Part shown: one piece after another, positions 51,504 through 58,254 of the stretch
Layout: each line of letters opens with the position of its first letter
Position numbering within the stretch: position 1 is the first letter of the stretch
Notes under the pieces: generated by a model
The model's input: only the letters and a program-made list of their open reading frames with translations
Database searches by the model: none
Told to the model about the DNA's origin: nothing
Position numbers and translations under genes: made by a program
Source: Methanoregula sp.
GTDB taxonomy: Archaea > Halobacteriota > Methanomicrobia > Methanomicrobiales > Methanospirillaceae
Direction: 5' to 3'
DNA: 64,000 nucleotides
NCBI GenBank assembly: GCA_028679075.1
Contig: JAJRCF010000003.1
Location: forward strand, 61,285-125,284

Positions 51504-52627
51504 GCAGGGGACTCCTTTACCTTTTTTATCAGTTTTCGCAACACTTCCGGGGTGATGTTGCACTTATGCTCGGAGTGGTCCTTGACCAGGTCGAGGACAG
51601 CACAGACCTGTTTCTCGGAGAGCTCGCAGCCGAGGGACGCAACCACATGCTCGAGTGCCTTCTTCCCGGTATGCTTGCCGAGAATGAAGTGCCGCTCGCC
51701 GCCAACAAGAGCCGGGGGGAAGTACTCGTAGGTCGAGGGATCTTCGAGAATTGCCGCGATATGGATGCCGCTCTCGTGCGAGAACGCGAGTTCACCGGTG
51801 ACCGGCTTGTTCCGGGGGAGGGTGATGCCCGAGTATTTCTCAACCAGGTGAGAAAGTCCGGTCAGTTTTGAGAGGTCATACCGGTCAACGCCCTTCTTCA
51901 TTCTCAGGGCCACGAGCAGCTCCTCAAGGGAGGCGTTCCCTGCCCGCTCCCCGATGCCATTCACCGTGGTATGGAGCTGGAACGCGCCGGCTTCTGCCGC
52001 CGTCAGTGTGTTGGCAACGGCACAGCCCATGTCATTATGGCAGTGGGCGCAGAACGGGCGGTCAACAGAGGAGACGAGCTCGGTCATGACCTGGCTCATC
52101 TCGGAGGGGATCAGGCAGCCCACTGTATCGGCATAACTGAGGAGGACAGCCCCGTGCTCTGCCGCCTGGCGGTATACTTCTTTTAGGAAGGGGAGGTCGG
52201 TACGGGAAGCATCCTCGGCCGCGAACCTGACCTGCACACCGTGGTCACGGGCAAAGTCGATCATCTTCAGGGCATCCTCAAGCACCTGTTCGCGGGGCTT
52301 TTTGAACTTGAGCCGGACATGGAGCTCGGAGGTAGGGATGAAGATACTGACCATGTCGACATCGCAGTCAATTGCGGTCTGGATATCCTGTTCGCGGGCA
52401 CGGGAGAATCCGCAGATACGGGCATCGAGCCCGAGATGTGCAATCGTCTTCACGCACTGTTTCTCGTTCTCTGACACGGCAGGAAAACCGGCTTCGATCA
52501 CCTCAATACCGATCCCGTCCAGCCGGGTCGCAATCTCTACCTTCTCCTTACAGGAGAACGAGACACCCGGTGTCTGCTCCCCATCCCTTAAGGTCACGTC
52601 GCAGATCTCAATATTCAACGATTTCAT
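51500..52627 (-). CDS. aksA: homocitrate synthase AksA (2-isopropylmalate synthase family)
   Basis: A 375-residue acyltransferase that condenses 2-oxo acids with acetyl-CoA. It has the family signature LRDGEQTPGVSFSCKEKVEIATRLD, HCHNDMGCAVANTLTAAEAGAFQLHTTVNGIGERAGNASLEEL, and GKHTGKKALEHVV. The length lacks the LeuA regulatory C-terminal domain, consistent with AksA or a homocitrate/citramalate-like synthase. In methanogens AksA lengthens 2-oxoglutarate step by step to 2-oxosuberate, the precursor of coenzyme B. ATG 52627 has GGAGGGATG upstream and overlaps the previous gene by 20 bases. Confidence 0.87.
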   Translation of the reverse strand: MKSLNIEICDVTLRDGEQTPGVSFSCKEKVEIATRLDGIGIEVIEAGFPAVSENEKQCVKTIAHLGLDARICGFSRAREQDIQTAIDCDVDMVSIFIPTSELHVRLKFKKPREQVLEDALKMIDFARDHGVQVRFAAEDASRTDLPFLKEVYRQAAEHGAVLLSYADTVGCLIPSEMSQVMTELVSSVDRPFCAHCHNDMGCAVANTLTAAEAGAFQLHTTVNGIGERAGNASLEELLVALRMKKGVDRYDLSKLTGLSHLVEKYSGITLPRNKPVTGELAFSHESGIHIAAILEDPSTYEYFPPALVGGERHFILGKHTGKKALEHVVASLGCELSEKQVCAVLDLVKDHSEHKCNITPEVLRKLIKKVKESPA

Positions 52628-53879
52628 GGCTACATCCCTCCGGACAGGTCCCGGAAACAACGAGGGTCCGTGGCCTGTCCGTTACCACGAGCTCACGTTC
52701 AAGTGTCGTTACATCCTCGGCACGGCAGCTCACCGGGTCCGCCCATTGCAGGTACGGGAGCGGGTTGTACGCCGGCTGCTTGCCGGTCATTGCCGTGCAG
52801 TTATTGTTCATCACGATGCAGAGCATCGGCAGCCGCTTCTCGTACACGTCGATGAGAGCGTTCAGGCCGGAGTGGAGGAACGCATAATCCCCGATCAGGG
52901 CGACCTTTGTGCTCCGTGCGGCGACCGCGATACTGGCACCCATGCCGTAACTGGCTACCCCGAGCTCGTACGGCCGGGTCATACCAAGCACAGAGCACCC
53001 CGCATCGCAGATCATGGCCGTGTTCCGCTCTTTTAAGATATCCATCATCCCTTTGAACGGACAGTTGCTGCAGAACGTCTTGTAGTAGCCCCGGTCATCA
53101 AGAGACTGGGGGCGCTTCTGCGGTTCCGGGGGCTGGACCCCGCGGTGGTCGCGGACGAATGTCCTGCCATACTCATGCACGTCCCGGATGCCCGCAGTCT
53201 GGGAGGGGGGAGGGTTCACGGTCACGATCCGGGTCTTCCCAAGGCATGGGCCGGTACCGGCGGATTCGCCATTCCAGCGGTTCAGGGGCGATTCTGATGA
53301 CCAGGCAAACATGGTCCGGTAGATCTCCTCAGCTGCAGTCACCCGCCCGTTCTGCGTCCAGCTCCGGTCCGAGAGACGGCCTTTTCCCTCCCGTGGCTTC
53401 ACGGGAATATACTCCGCTTCTGCCTCCAGCAGGGTCGGCGTGATCCGGAGCATGCCGATGCGGGAGAACTGTTCCGAAGCTTCCAGGGCTGCAACCACAC
53501 CGGCGTAACAGGATTCGGGGCCGGGTTCGATGACCGGCAGTTCCGCGAGCTCCCCGTAATACCGGGAGTCCTGGGAGGTCTGCGATCCTATCGCATCCGG
53601 GTCGTCGCCGGCCACCAGCACCACCCCGCCAATCAGCCCCTGGGCCGTTGCCTGCAGGAGGGGGTCGGCGCAGGCATTGACGCCGACATTCTTGATGATC
53701 ACCGCAGCACGCCGGCCTTCCAGTGAATCGCCAAGTGCATATTCCAGGGCGGTCTTCTCGTTCACTACCATCTCCGCATTCACGCGTGCACCAAGTTCGG
53801 TGACCGGAATTCCCGGGACGGTATATTGCCGGTCAGTACATGCCAGCAGCGCTTCAGTTATTACGTCAATACCTTTCAT
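52608..53879 (-). CDS. IorA-like TPP-dependent 2-oxoacid decarboxylase/oxidoreductase fragment
   Basis: A 423-residue relative of indolepyruvate:ferredoxin oxidoreductase alpha subunit (IorA). N-terminal features are NEKTALEYALG (Glu41 would activate TPP) and KNVGVNACADPL. The TPP/Mg motif is GDYAFLHSG (330-338) with NNNCTAMTGKQP (358-369). Unlike IorA (600+ residues), it lacks the C-terminal 2x[4Fe-4S] ferredoxin domain, and no IorB partner is nearby. A CSNC pair remains at 270-273. Without electron-transfer clusters a simple (non-oxidative) decarboxylation is more plausible than oxidation. In this operon, the substrate could be 2-oxosuberate. The start overlaps the previous stop as ATGA. 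Confidence 0.78.
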   Translation of the reverse strand: MKGIDVITEALLACTDRQYTVPGIPVTELGARVNAEMVVNEKTALEYALGDSLEGRRAAVIIKNVGVNACADPLLQATAQGLIGGVVLVAGDDPDAIGSQTSQDSRYYGELAELPVIEPGPESCYAGVVAALEASEQFSRIGMLRITPTLLEAEAEYIPVKPREGKGRLSDRSWTQNGRVTAAEEIYRTMFAWSSESPLNRWNGESAGTGPCLGKTRIVTVNPPPSQTAGIRDVHEYGRTFVRDHRGVQPPEPQKRPQSLDDRGYYKTFCSNCPFKGMMDILKERNTAMICDAGCSVLGMTRPYELGVASYGMGASIAVAARSTKVALIGDYAFLHSGLNALIDVYEKRLPMLCIVMNNNCTAMTGKQPAYNPLPYLQWADPVSCRAEDVTTLERELVVTDRPRTLVVSGTCPEGCSHEIVEY

Positions 53880-54844
53880 TCGTCCCTCCCGGGCACGAGA
53901 TCGCAACCGGCACAGTTCGTACACATGGTCTGTGCAAGACGGGCATCGAGTCCTGCTGCAACAAGCGCCTGCTCATGGATTGCAAAGATTTTATTCAGCC
54001 GTTCAGCAGTTGGCCGGGGCGTGCCGGCAAGCCCGGCAACCGGGTTGAGCGGACGCAGGACGGGGATCACCCCGCGGGAGGCCAGCTCACGTATACAGGT
54101 TTCCAGCTCCGCATCTGTCTCTCCAAGGCCGATGATCACATTCGAGAAGACGCGGTTCTTCCCGAAGAGTTCAACCGATTTGTCAAGCACCTGCCAGATG
54201 AGGGCGTAGTCCAGCCCCGGGCACATCTTCGCAAACAGCTCCGGGGTAGCGGCTTCGAGGTTGAATTTCACTTCGGCAACACCCAGGTCCTTTAAGAGTT
54301 CCGGCGTCTTCTCCGTGGGGTAAATGGAGACGCCTATGGGAAGACCGAAGAATGCAAGGTGCTTCACAACTTCAAGGACATAGGCCTCTTCCTCCTCAAT
54401 GCTTTCCTGGACCCCGCTGGTAATCGAGATTGCATGGATCCGGTGCCGTACCGATTCCACCATCCTCATAATCTCTTCGATCGATTTACGCCTGCCGCCG
54501 ATCTTAGGTACCGAGCAGTACCGGCACCGGAAGATGCAGCTGCCCGTGACCGTTATGAACGCTTGGTCGGGACAGTGGAACCCGGGCTCCAGCAGCCTGC
54601 CGGCAATGAGTTTCCCGTCAAAGTAGAGGTCTGCGGTGCCGTTCCCCCGGTGAATAACCTCGACCGGGCTTAACGGGTTGAGTGCTAGCTTGACACGGTG
54701 GCTCCCCATGGCAAAGAAGACCGCCCCGCTGCCCCCGGCGCCCGGCCCTGCCGCGGAACGGGCAATGAACTGCTCTGCCGGTTCACCGGTAAGGTTGACT
54801 GCCCCGACAGCAAGGAGTCGGGCTTTCAGTTCTTTCCACTGCAT
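53876..54844 (-). CDS. BioB-like radical SAM protein with C-terminal CxxCxxC
   Basis: A 322-residue radical SAM protein related to biotin synthase-like enzymes. The SAM cluster motif is C103xxxC107xxC110 (CIFRCRYC). A TIM-barrel body follows, with SITSGVQESIEEEE, VGVSIYP-like IGVSIYPTEKTP, EVKFNLEAATPELFAKMCPG and VIIGLGETDAEL. The C-terminus has Cys308, Cys311 and Cys314 (CTNCAGC), possibly an auxiliary cluster. An auxiliary cluster can donate sulfur in BioB/LipA, so a role in making the thiol of coenzyme B is possible. The start overlaps the marker 11-like gene by 19 bases; the stop overlaps the TPP gene as ATGA. Confidence 0.83.
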   Translation of the reverse strand: MQWKELKARLLAVGAVNLTGEPAEQFIARSAAGPGAGGSGAVFFAMGSHRVKLALNPLSPVEVIHRGNGTADLYFDGKLIAGRLLEPGFHCPDQAFITVTGSCIFRCRYCSVPKIGGRRKSIEEIMRMVESVRHRIHAISITSGVQESIEEEEAYVLEVVKHLAFFGLPIGVSIYPTEKTPELLKDLGVAEVKFNLEAATPELFAKMCPGLDYALIWQVLDKSVELFGKNRVFSNVIIGLGETDAELETCIRELASRGVIPVLRPLNPVAGLAGTPRPTAERLNKIFAIHEQALVAAGLDARLAQTMCTNCAGCDLVPGRDE

Positions 54845-55722
54845 AGTTCCAGTGCCTCCTCATAGTGGGTAAAGAAAGGAATCGCGGCAACTGCCCCGAC
54901 AATTCCCCTGCCATTCATGACGATCCGTAAATCCGGATCGCGGATCGATTCCAGCAGGCTGCTCTCAACTTCGCCCCGCTTAACCTTGCGCCCGTACGCG
55001 AGCAGTTCTTCCGAAGGGGTAAAGCCGGTATAGACTGCCATGCCGGTCTTCTCCGATAACGTGTACTTTTCCAGCAACCGGTGGAAACGCGAGACCAGGC
55101 CTTCGGGGTCGTTTGTCGCAAACTCCGCGACGAGCCCTACACAGTTCTTTGTCCGGTACGGCACCGGGAAGAGCTGGACAATGGTATGCGATAAGTAGAC
55201 GGAACGTTCATCCGCAACTGCCCGTGCAATATTATGGACAAGCGTCCATGTCGCCCCCTCTTCAGGAGTATCGGTATCGTCAACTCCAATCAGGACCCGT
55301 TGCATCTTTGGAAGCCAGATGGTGGCGCCGGCCACTTTCCCACCCCCTGCCGGATCGCTCCTGCTCCGCAGGACACCCGCTGCATCAGACCGGCAGGCGG
55401 CTGCGCCAACGCCTCCTCCACCCATGCCGATGTAGGTCACCGCAATCTCTGTCCCGTCAACGGTACAGGCAGATATCCCGGCCGGGAACTTTGATCCTTC
55501 CAGCGCGAGGTCAACAGTTCCTGTTGCCAGGGAATACCGCATGGTCGATCCAACGCAACGGACCTCCCGGACAAGCGGGCTCTTTGCGTAGTGGTGCTTC
55601 GACCACATGGCGCCGCCAATGCAGTCGAAGAACTCTATGAGCTCCACCCTGCTGCCGGAACCATCGGCAACCGCGACGATCCGCGGGTAATGGATCACGT
55701 ACGGTTCAGAGATGTTCTCCAT
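54826..55722 (-). CDS. methanogenesis marker protein 11-like, GVDDTDT domain
   Basis: A 298-residue protein matching the methanogenesis marker 11 pattern: SEPYVIHYPRIVAVADGSGS, ELIEFFDCIGGAMW, a Gly-rich GMGGGGVGAAAC and GVDDTDT (146-152) followed by TKNCVGLVAEF. The GxDDTDT motif also occurs in the tRNA-modifying enzyme TiaS, where it belongs to the kinase-like domain that activates the substrate with ATP. Marker 11 proteins occur nearly only in methanogens; their function is unknown. It overlaps its paralogue by 17 bases upstream and the radical SAM gene downstream. Confidence 0.72.
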   Translation of the reverse strand: MENISEPYVIHYPRIVAVADGSGSRVELIEFFDCIGGAMWSKHHYAKSPLVREVRCVGSTMRYSLATGTVDLALEGSKFPAGISACTVDGTEIAVTYIGMGGGGVGAAACRSDAAGVLRSRSDPAGGGKVAGATIWLPKMQRVLIGVDDTDTPEEGATWTLVHNIARAVADERSVYLSHTIVQLFPVPYRTKNCVGLVAEFATNDPEGLVSRFHRLLEKYTLSEKTGMAVYTGFTPSEELLAYGRKVKRGEVESSLLESIRDPDLRIVMNGRGIVGAVAAIPFFTHYEEALELCSGKN

Positions 55723-56662
55723 AGAGACCTGCCGCTTCGATGCCCCGGTTGCCCCAGAGCACAGCACCCAGTGCGCCAATCCTTCCCTTCCGGCCATTGG
55801 TGTCGATGTACGTGATGCCCAGCACCTTTGCCACGGATTCCGCGGCTTCAAGGGTCATGATCTCTGTCTTCACCGCAGCGAATGCCGGTGAATCGTGCGA
55901 AAACCCGATCCCTCGGTGATACGCAATCCCCGTGTCCCGGGAAACCGTGTTCTTTTCAACAAATGCCCGGACAAAGTCCAGCAGGGCGGAAACCTTATCC
56001 GGCCGTACCGCAAAGTTCAGCGCGGAACCGACACAATTCGTGGTCTTGTCGGGTACAGCTGGGTTGAGCTGGACGAGACGCATGTTCAAGAATTCCACCC
56101 CTTCAATGTCGCAGGCTCCCGCACATTTCAGTGCCATCACCCAGGTCGCACCTTCCGTTTTGGTATCGGTATCATCGATGCCGATGCAGATCTTTTCATA
56201 CCGGGGCGAGATGATTCTGACGTGGTTGGTGCGTGCTCCCCCGACTTTGAGATCTTCCTCGCTCGGATATTCTGCCCGGATCACACCGGGTGCCTGGGGG
56301 AGACATGCGGCAACACCCACACCGGCGCCTGCGATGCCGGCCCACGTGGTGATCACCTCATCACCGGCAATTTCGACCGATTCCAGGGCCTGGCCTCCGA
56401 TGTCGCCGGCAGCTGCACCAAAGTTGACCGGATACGAGCCCAGTTTCGCGCTGATCACCATGGTTGTCCCTTCAACAGAACAGCCGGCAACAGCACCCCC
56501 GGCCCTCTTGCGGTTCATCGCGTCCCATTCAATGGGTCCGCGTGCCCGGCACTGCTCGAGGATCTCGGCACGGCCGCTGTTTTCGTCTACCATCACCAGG
56601 AATTTCTGCGAGAAGAGGGGTCCGAACCGCTTCTTTGCTTCGTCGGGTGTAAGGGTGATCAT
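55706..56662 (-). CDS. GIDDTDT-domain protein, paralogue of the marker 11-like gene
   Basis: A 318-residue paralogue of the next gene: AGIAGAGVGVAAC corresponds to its GMGGGGVGAAAC, GIDDTDTKTE (161-170) to GVDDTDT, and TTNCVGSALNF to TKNCVGLVAEF. It is the first gene of the operon. The N-terminal region (LTPDEAKKRFGPLFSQKFLVMVDENSG) differs. The two probably work as a heterodimer or on related substrates. ATG 56662 lies ~45 bases below a clear TATA box and has no ribosome binding site, so it may be translated from a short leader. The family is uncertain. Confidence 0.65.
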   Translation of the reverse strand: MITLTPDEAKKRFGPLFSQKFLVMVDENSGRAEILEQCRARGPIEWDAMNRKRAGGAVAGCSVEGTTMVISAKLGSYPVNFGAAAGDIGGQALESVEIAGDEVITTWAGIAGAGVGVAACLPQAPGVIRAEYPSEEDLKVGGARTNHVRIISPRYEKICIGIDDTDTKTEGATWVMALKCAGACDIEGVEFLNMRLVQLNPAVPDKTTNCVGSALNFAVRPDKVSALLDFVRAFVEKNTVSRDTGIAYHRGIGFSHDSPAFAAVKTEIMTLEAAESVAKVLGITYIDTNGRKGRIGALGAVLWGNRGIEAAGLYGEHL

Positions 56663-56704
56663 TGTTATCGCCGAAAATTTCGTTAACAAAATAATCGGCA
56701 ATGA

Positions 56705-56718
56705 CCATATATATAAAG
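56705..56718 (-). promoter_or_regulatory. TATA box of the aks operon
   Basis: The minus strand reads CTTTATATATATGG, a strong archaeal TATA box centred ~50 bases before the ATG at 56662. The expected transcription start is near 56685, leaving a leader of about 22 bases. It is the only promoter-like site in the operon, consistent with one transcript of nine genes. Confidence 0.65.
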
Positions 56719-56746
56719 ATCGATGAGTGAAGAAAAATTTTCACCG

Positions 56747-56755
56747 AAAAAAAAG
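56747..56755 (-). terminator. T-run after ftr
   Basis: Directly after the ftr stop (minus strand) comes a run of T (CTTTTTTTT). Just beyond it, 56727-56744 can form a small hairpin (GTGAA/TTCAC). This should end the ftr transcript before the aks promoter on the same strand. Confidence 0.55.
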
Positions 56756-57640
56756 TTAGAGGACTTTGTGGAGCTCGATCTTGTACGGTCCGAGCGTGCC
56801 GCCAAAGTTGCCAGCTGAAATAAATTTCACACCGGGTACCATTGCTGCTGCCCTGACGCCGGCTCCCATTGCTGCTGCAACGGACTTCTCGTCAACACCA
56901 TCGATGACGATCTCGTACACTGCCTTGACACCGGCGGGGATCTTGGAGTCTGCTACCTTCTCGCGGAGAGTCGGGCAGTACTTCTCATTTGTCGACGCAA
57001 CCATGAACTTGTACTTCAGGCTGCCAACCTTTGAACCGCTGCCGACGATACCACCGGGGAAGCTGGTGATGACACCCTTAACGTTGGCGATTGCATCTGA
57101 GGCTGCCTCGGCACCCATGAGGGCTGCCATCTGGTTCTCGCCCATGACAAAGAAGTTGCCGCCGGCAACACCCTTGACGATGCCAAACTCTTCCTCTCCG
57201 ACATATTCGCCGTTCATGATCGGGATGACCCAGCACTTGCGGCCGCCAACTTCCTTCTGGTATTCGTAACCGTCTCCGAAGAAGTGGAGCTTGACCGGGA
57301 TCTTCTCTTCAGCATTGGTGATCCCGTTGAAGACTGCAGTGGTCGGTGCGGTGAGGACGCACTCGGCAAGGCGTTCGACGACCTGTTCTTTCAGTTTCTT
57401 CTTGCTTGCACAGATCAGGATTGCCACGCCGGGCCGCCCATCGGGAGTCTCACTTGCCGGGACATCGCCCTCAATGCCTGCCTCACAGGGGCAGCCGATT
57501 GCCGATGTTGCAAACCCGGTTGCTTCGGTTGCTGCCTTCTTTGCCCATTCCTTTGTGACCGCAGTGATGATGATCCGGCAGACCCAGGTCGGGAATGCCT
57601 CTGCGTAGGTATTGTCAATAGTAACGCCGTTGATTTCCAT
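56756..57640 (-). CDS. ftr: formylmethanofuran--tetrahydromethanopterin formyltransferase
   Basis: A 294-residue enzyme of methanogenesis (second step of CO2 reduction), moving the formyl group from methanofuran to H4MPT. The sequence MEINGVTIDNTYAEAFPTW, PCEAGIEGDV, GRKCWVIPIMNGEY and GGNFFVMGENQMAALMGAEAA are all characteristic. Length equals known Ftr. GGAGGTT precedes ATG 57640. It is divergent from the ferredoxin-hdr operon; the two share a 325-base control region. Confidence 0.96.
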   Translation of the reverse strand: MEINGVTIDNTYAEAFPTWVCRIIITAVTKEWAKKAATEATGFATSAIGCPCEAGIEGDVPASETPDGRPGVAILICASKKKLKEQVVERLAECVLTAPTTAVFNGITNAEEKIPVKLHFFGDGYEYQKEVGGRKCWVIPIMNGEYVGEEEFGIVKGVAGGNFFVMGENQMAALMGAEAASDAIANVKGVITSFPGGIVGSGSKVGSLKYKFMVASTNEKYCPTLREKVADSKIPAGVKAVYEIVIDGVDEKSVAAAMGAGVRAAAMVPGVKFISAGNFGGTLGPYKIELHKVL

Positions 57641-57965
57641 GAAATAACCTCCGGTACTACAAAGGTACCATGATGGTAACTGAATAAATTTTCTAATTTG
57701 ATTTCCATTTAGGATGAAGATCAATGAGCGATCAATGAGCGCAGGAAAAAAACGAAAGAAAATTAAAAAAAGTACACAAGATCATTTTAACCATACGGTA
57801 TTTGACATTAACCTGCTGTTCGGGTATTTAAATAAAAATAATAAAAACGTCTATAAAACGCGGGTACATCCCCAGTAAATTTCAGAACATTTATCTATCA
57901 TCTTCTACCACTTTTTGTTAGTCGATTTTTAGAATCGATCTATAGCTGGTGCGTGAAAAGCAAAA
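57641..57965. promoter_or_regulatory. control region between ftr and the hdr operon
   Basis: This AT-rich 325-base gap holds both divergent promoters. A minus-strand AATTTATTC (57683-57691) is a likely TATA box for ftr, 45 bases before its ATG. On the plus strand CTATAAAACG (57851-57860) is a good TATA for the ferredoxin-hdr operon. Also present are a tandem direct repeat TCAATGAGCG (57721-57730 and 57732-57741) that could be an operator, and a hairpin TCGATT-TTTAG-AATCGA (57922-57938) in the predicted leader. Confidence 0.6.
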
Positions 57966-58232
57966 ATGGCATTTGCAGTGCACATAACAAAGGAACATTG
58001 TACTGGCTGTAATAATTGTGTGGTTGCTTGTCCTGTTGATGCAACAGAGCTTCATACATCAGAACCTGTCAATCGTGGCAGGATCTGTGTAGTCAGGGAC
58101 GGAAAATCCGTCATCCCTGGTTTCAGAGGGGAGCTCTCCCGCCCGTGCGGCGATTGCGTCCAGGCGTGCCCATACGGTGTTATCAGAATTGCAGGCTTCC
58201 GGGAAGCAAACCCGGGGGCACGTGTGCAATAA
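57966..58232 (+). CDS. small ferredoxin, FwdG-like, atypical second cluster
   Basis: An 88-residue two-cluster ferredoxin. The first motif CTGCNNCVVACP (Cys12, 15, 18, 22) is normal. The second has Cys61, Cys64 and Cys68 (CGDCVQACP), but the expected Cys at 58 is Ser; a distant Cys41 may take its place. Small ferredoxins of this kind occur with formylmethanofuran dehydrogenase (FwdG) and Hdr. It leads the operon with the polyferredoxin and hdr genes, so it probably carries electrons between Hdr and Fwd. Confidence 0.85.
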   Translation: MAFAVHITKEHCTGCNNCVVACPVDATELHTSEPVNRGRICVVRDGKSVIPGFRGELSRPCGDCVQACPYGVIRIAGFREANPGARVQ

Positions 58233-58254
58233 GAAACAGCGTGAGGGTTAATAC

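Noticed and set aside
48057..52627. Leucine operon (leuA, leuC, leuD, leuB)
   Set aside because: The small subunit has the YLRT loop, the synthase lacks the LeuA regulatory domain, and the neighbours are methanogen-specific; a coenzyme B role fits better. It remains an alternative.
52608..53879. Normal indolepyruvate oxidoreductase IorA
   Set aside because: The ferredoxin domain and an IorB partner are missing, so a complete IOR complex is not supported.
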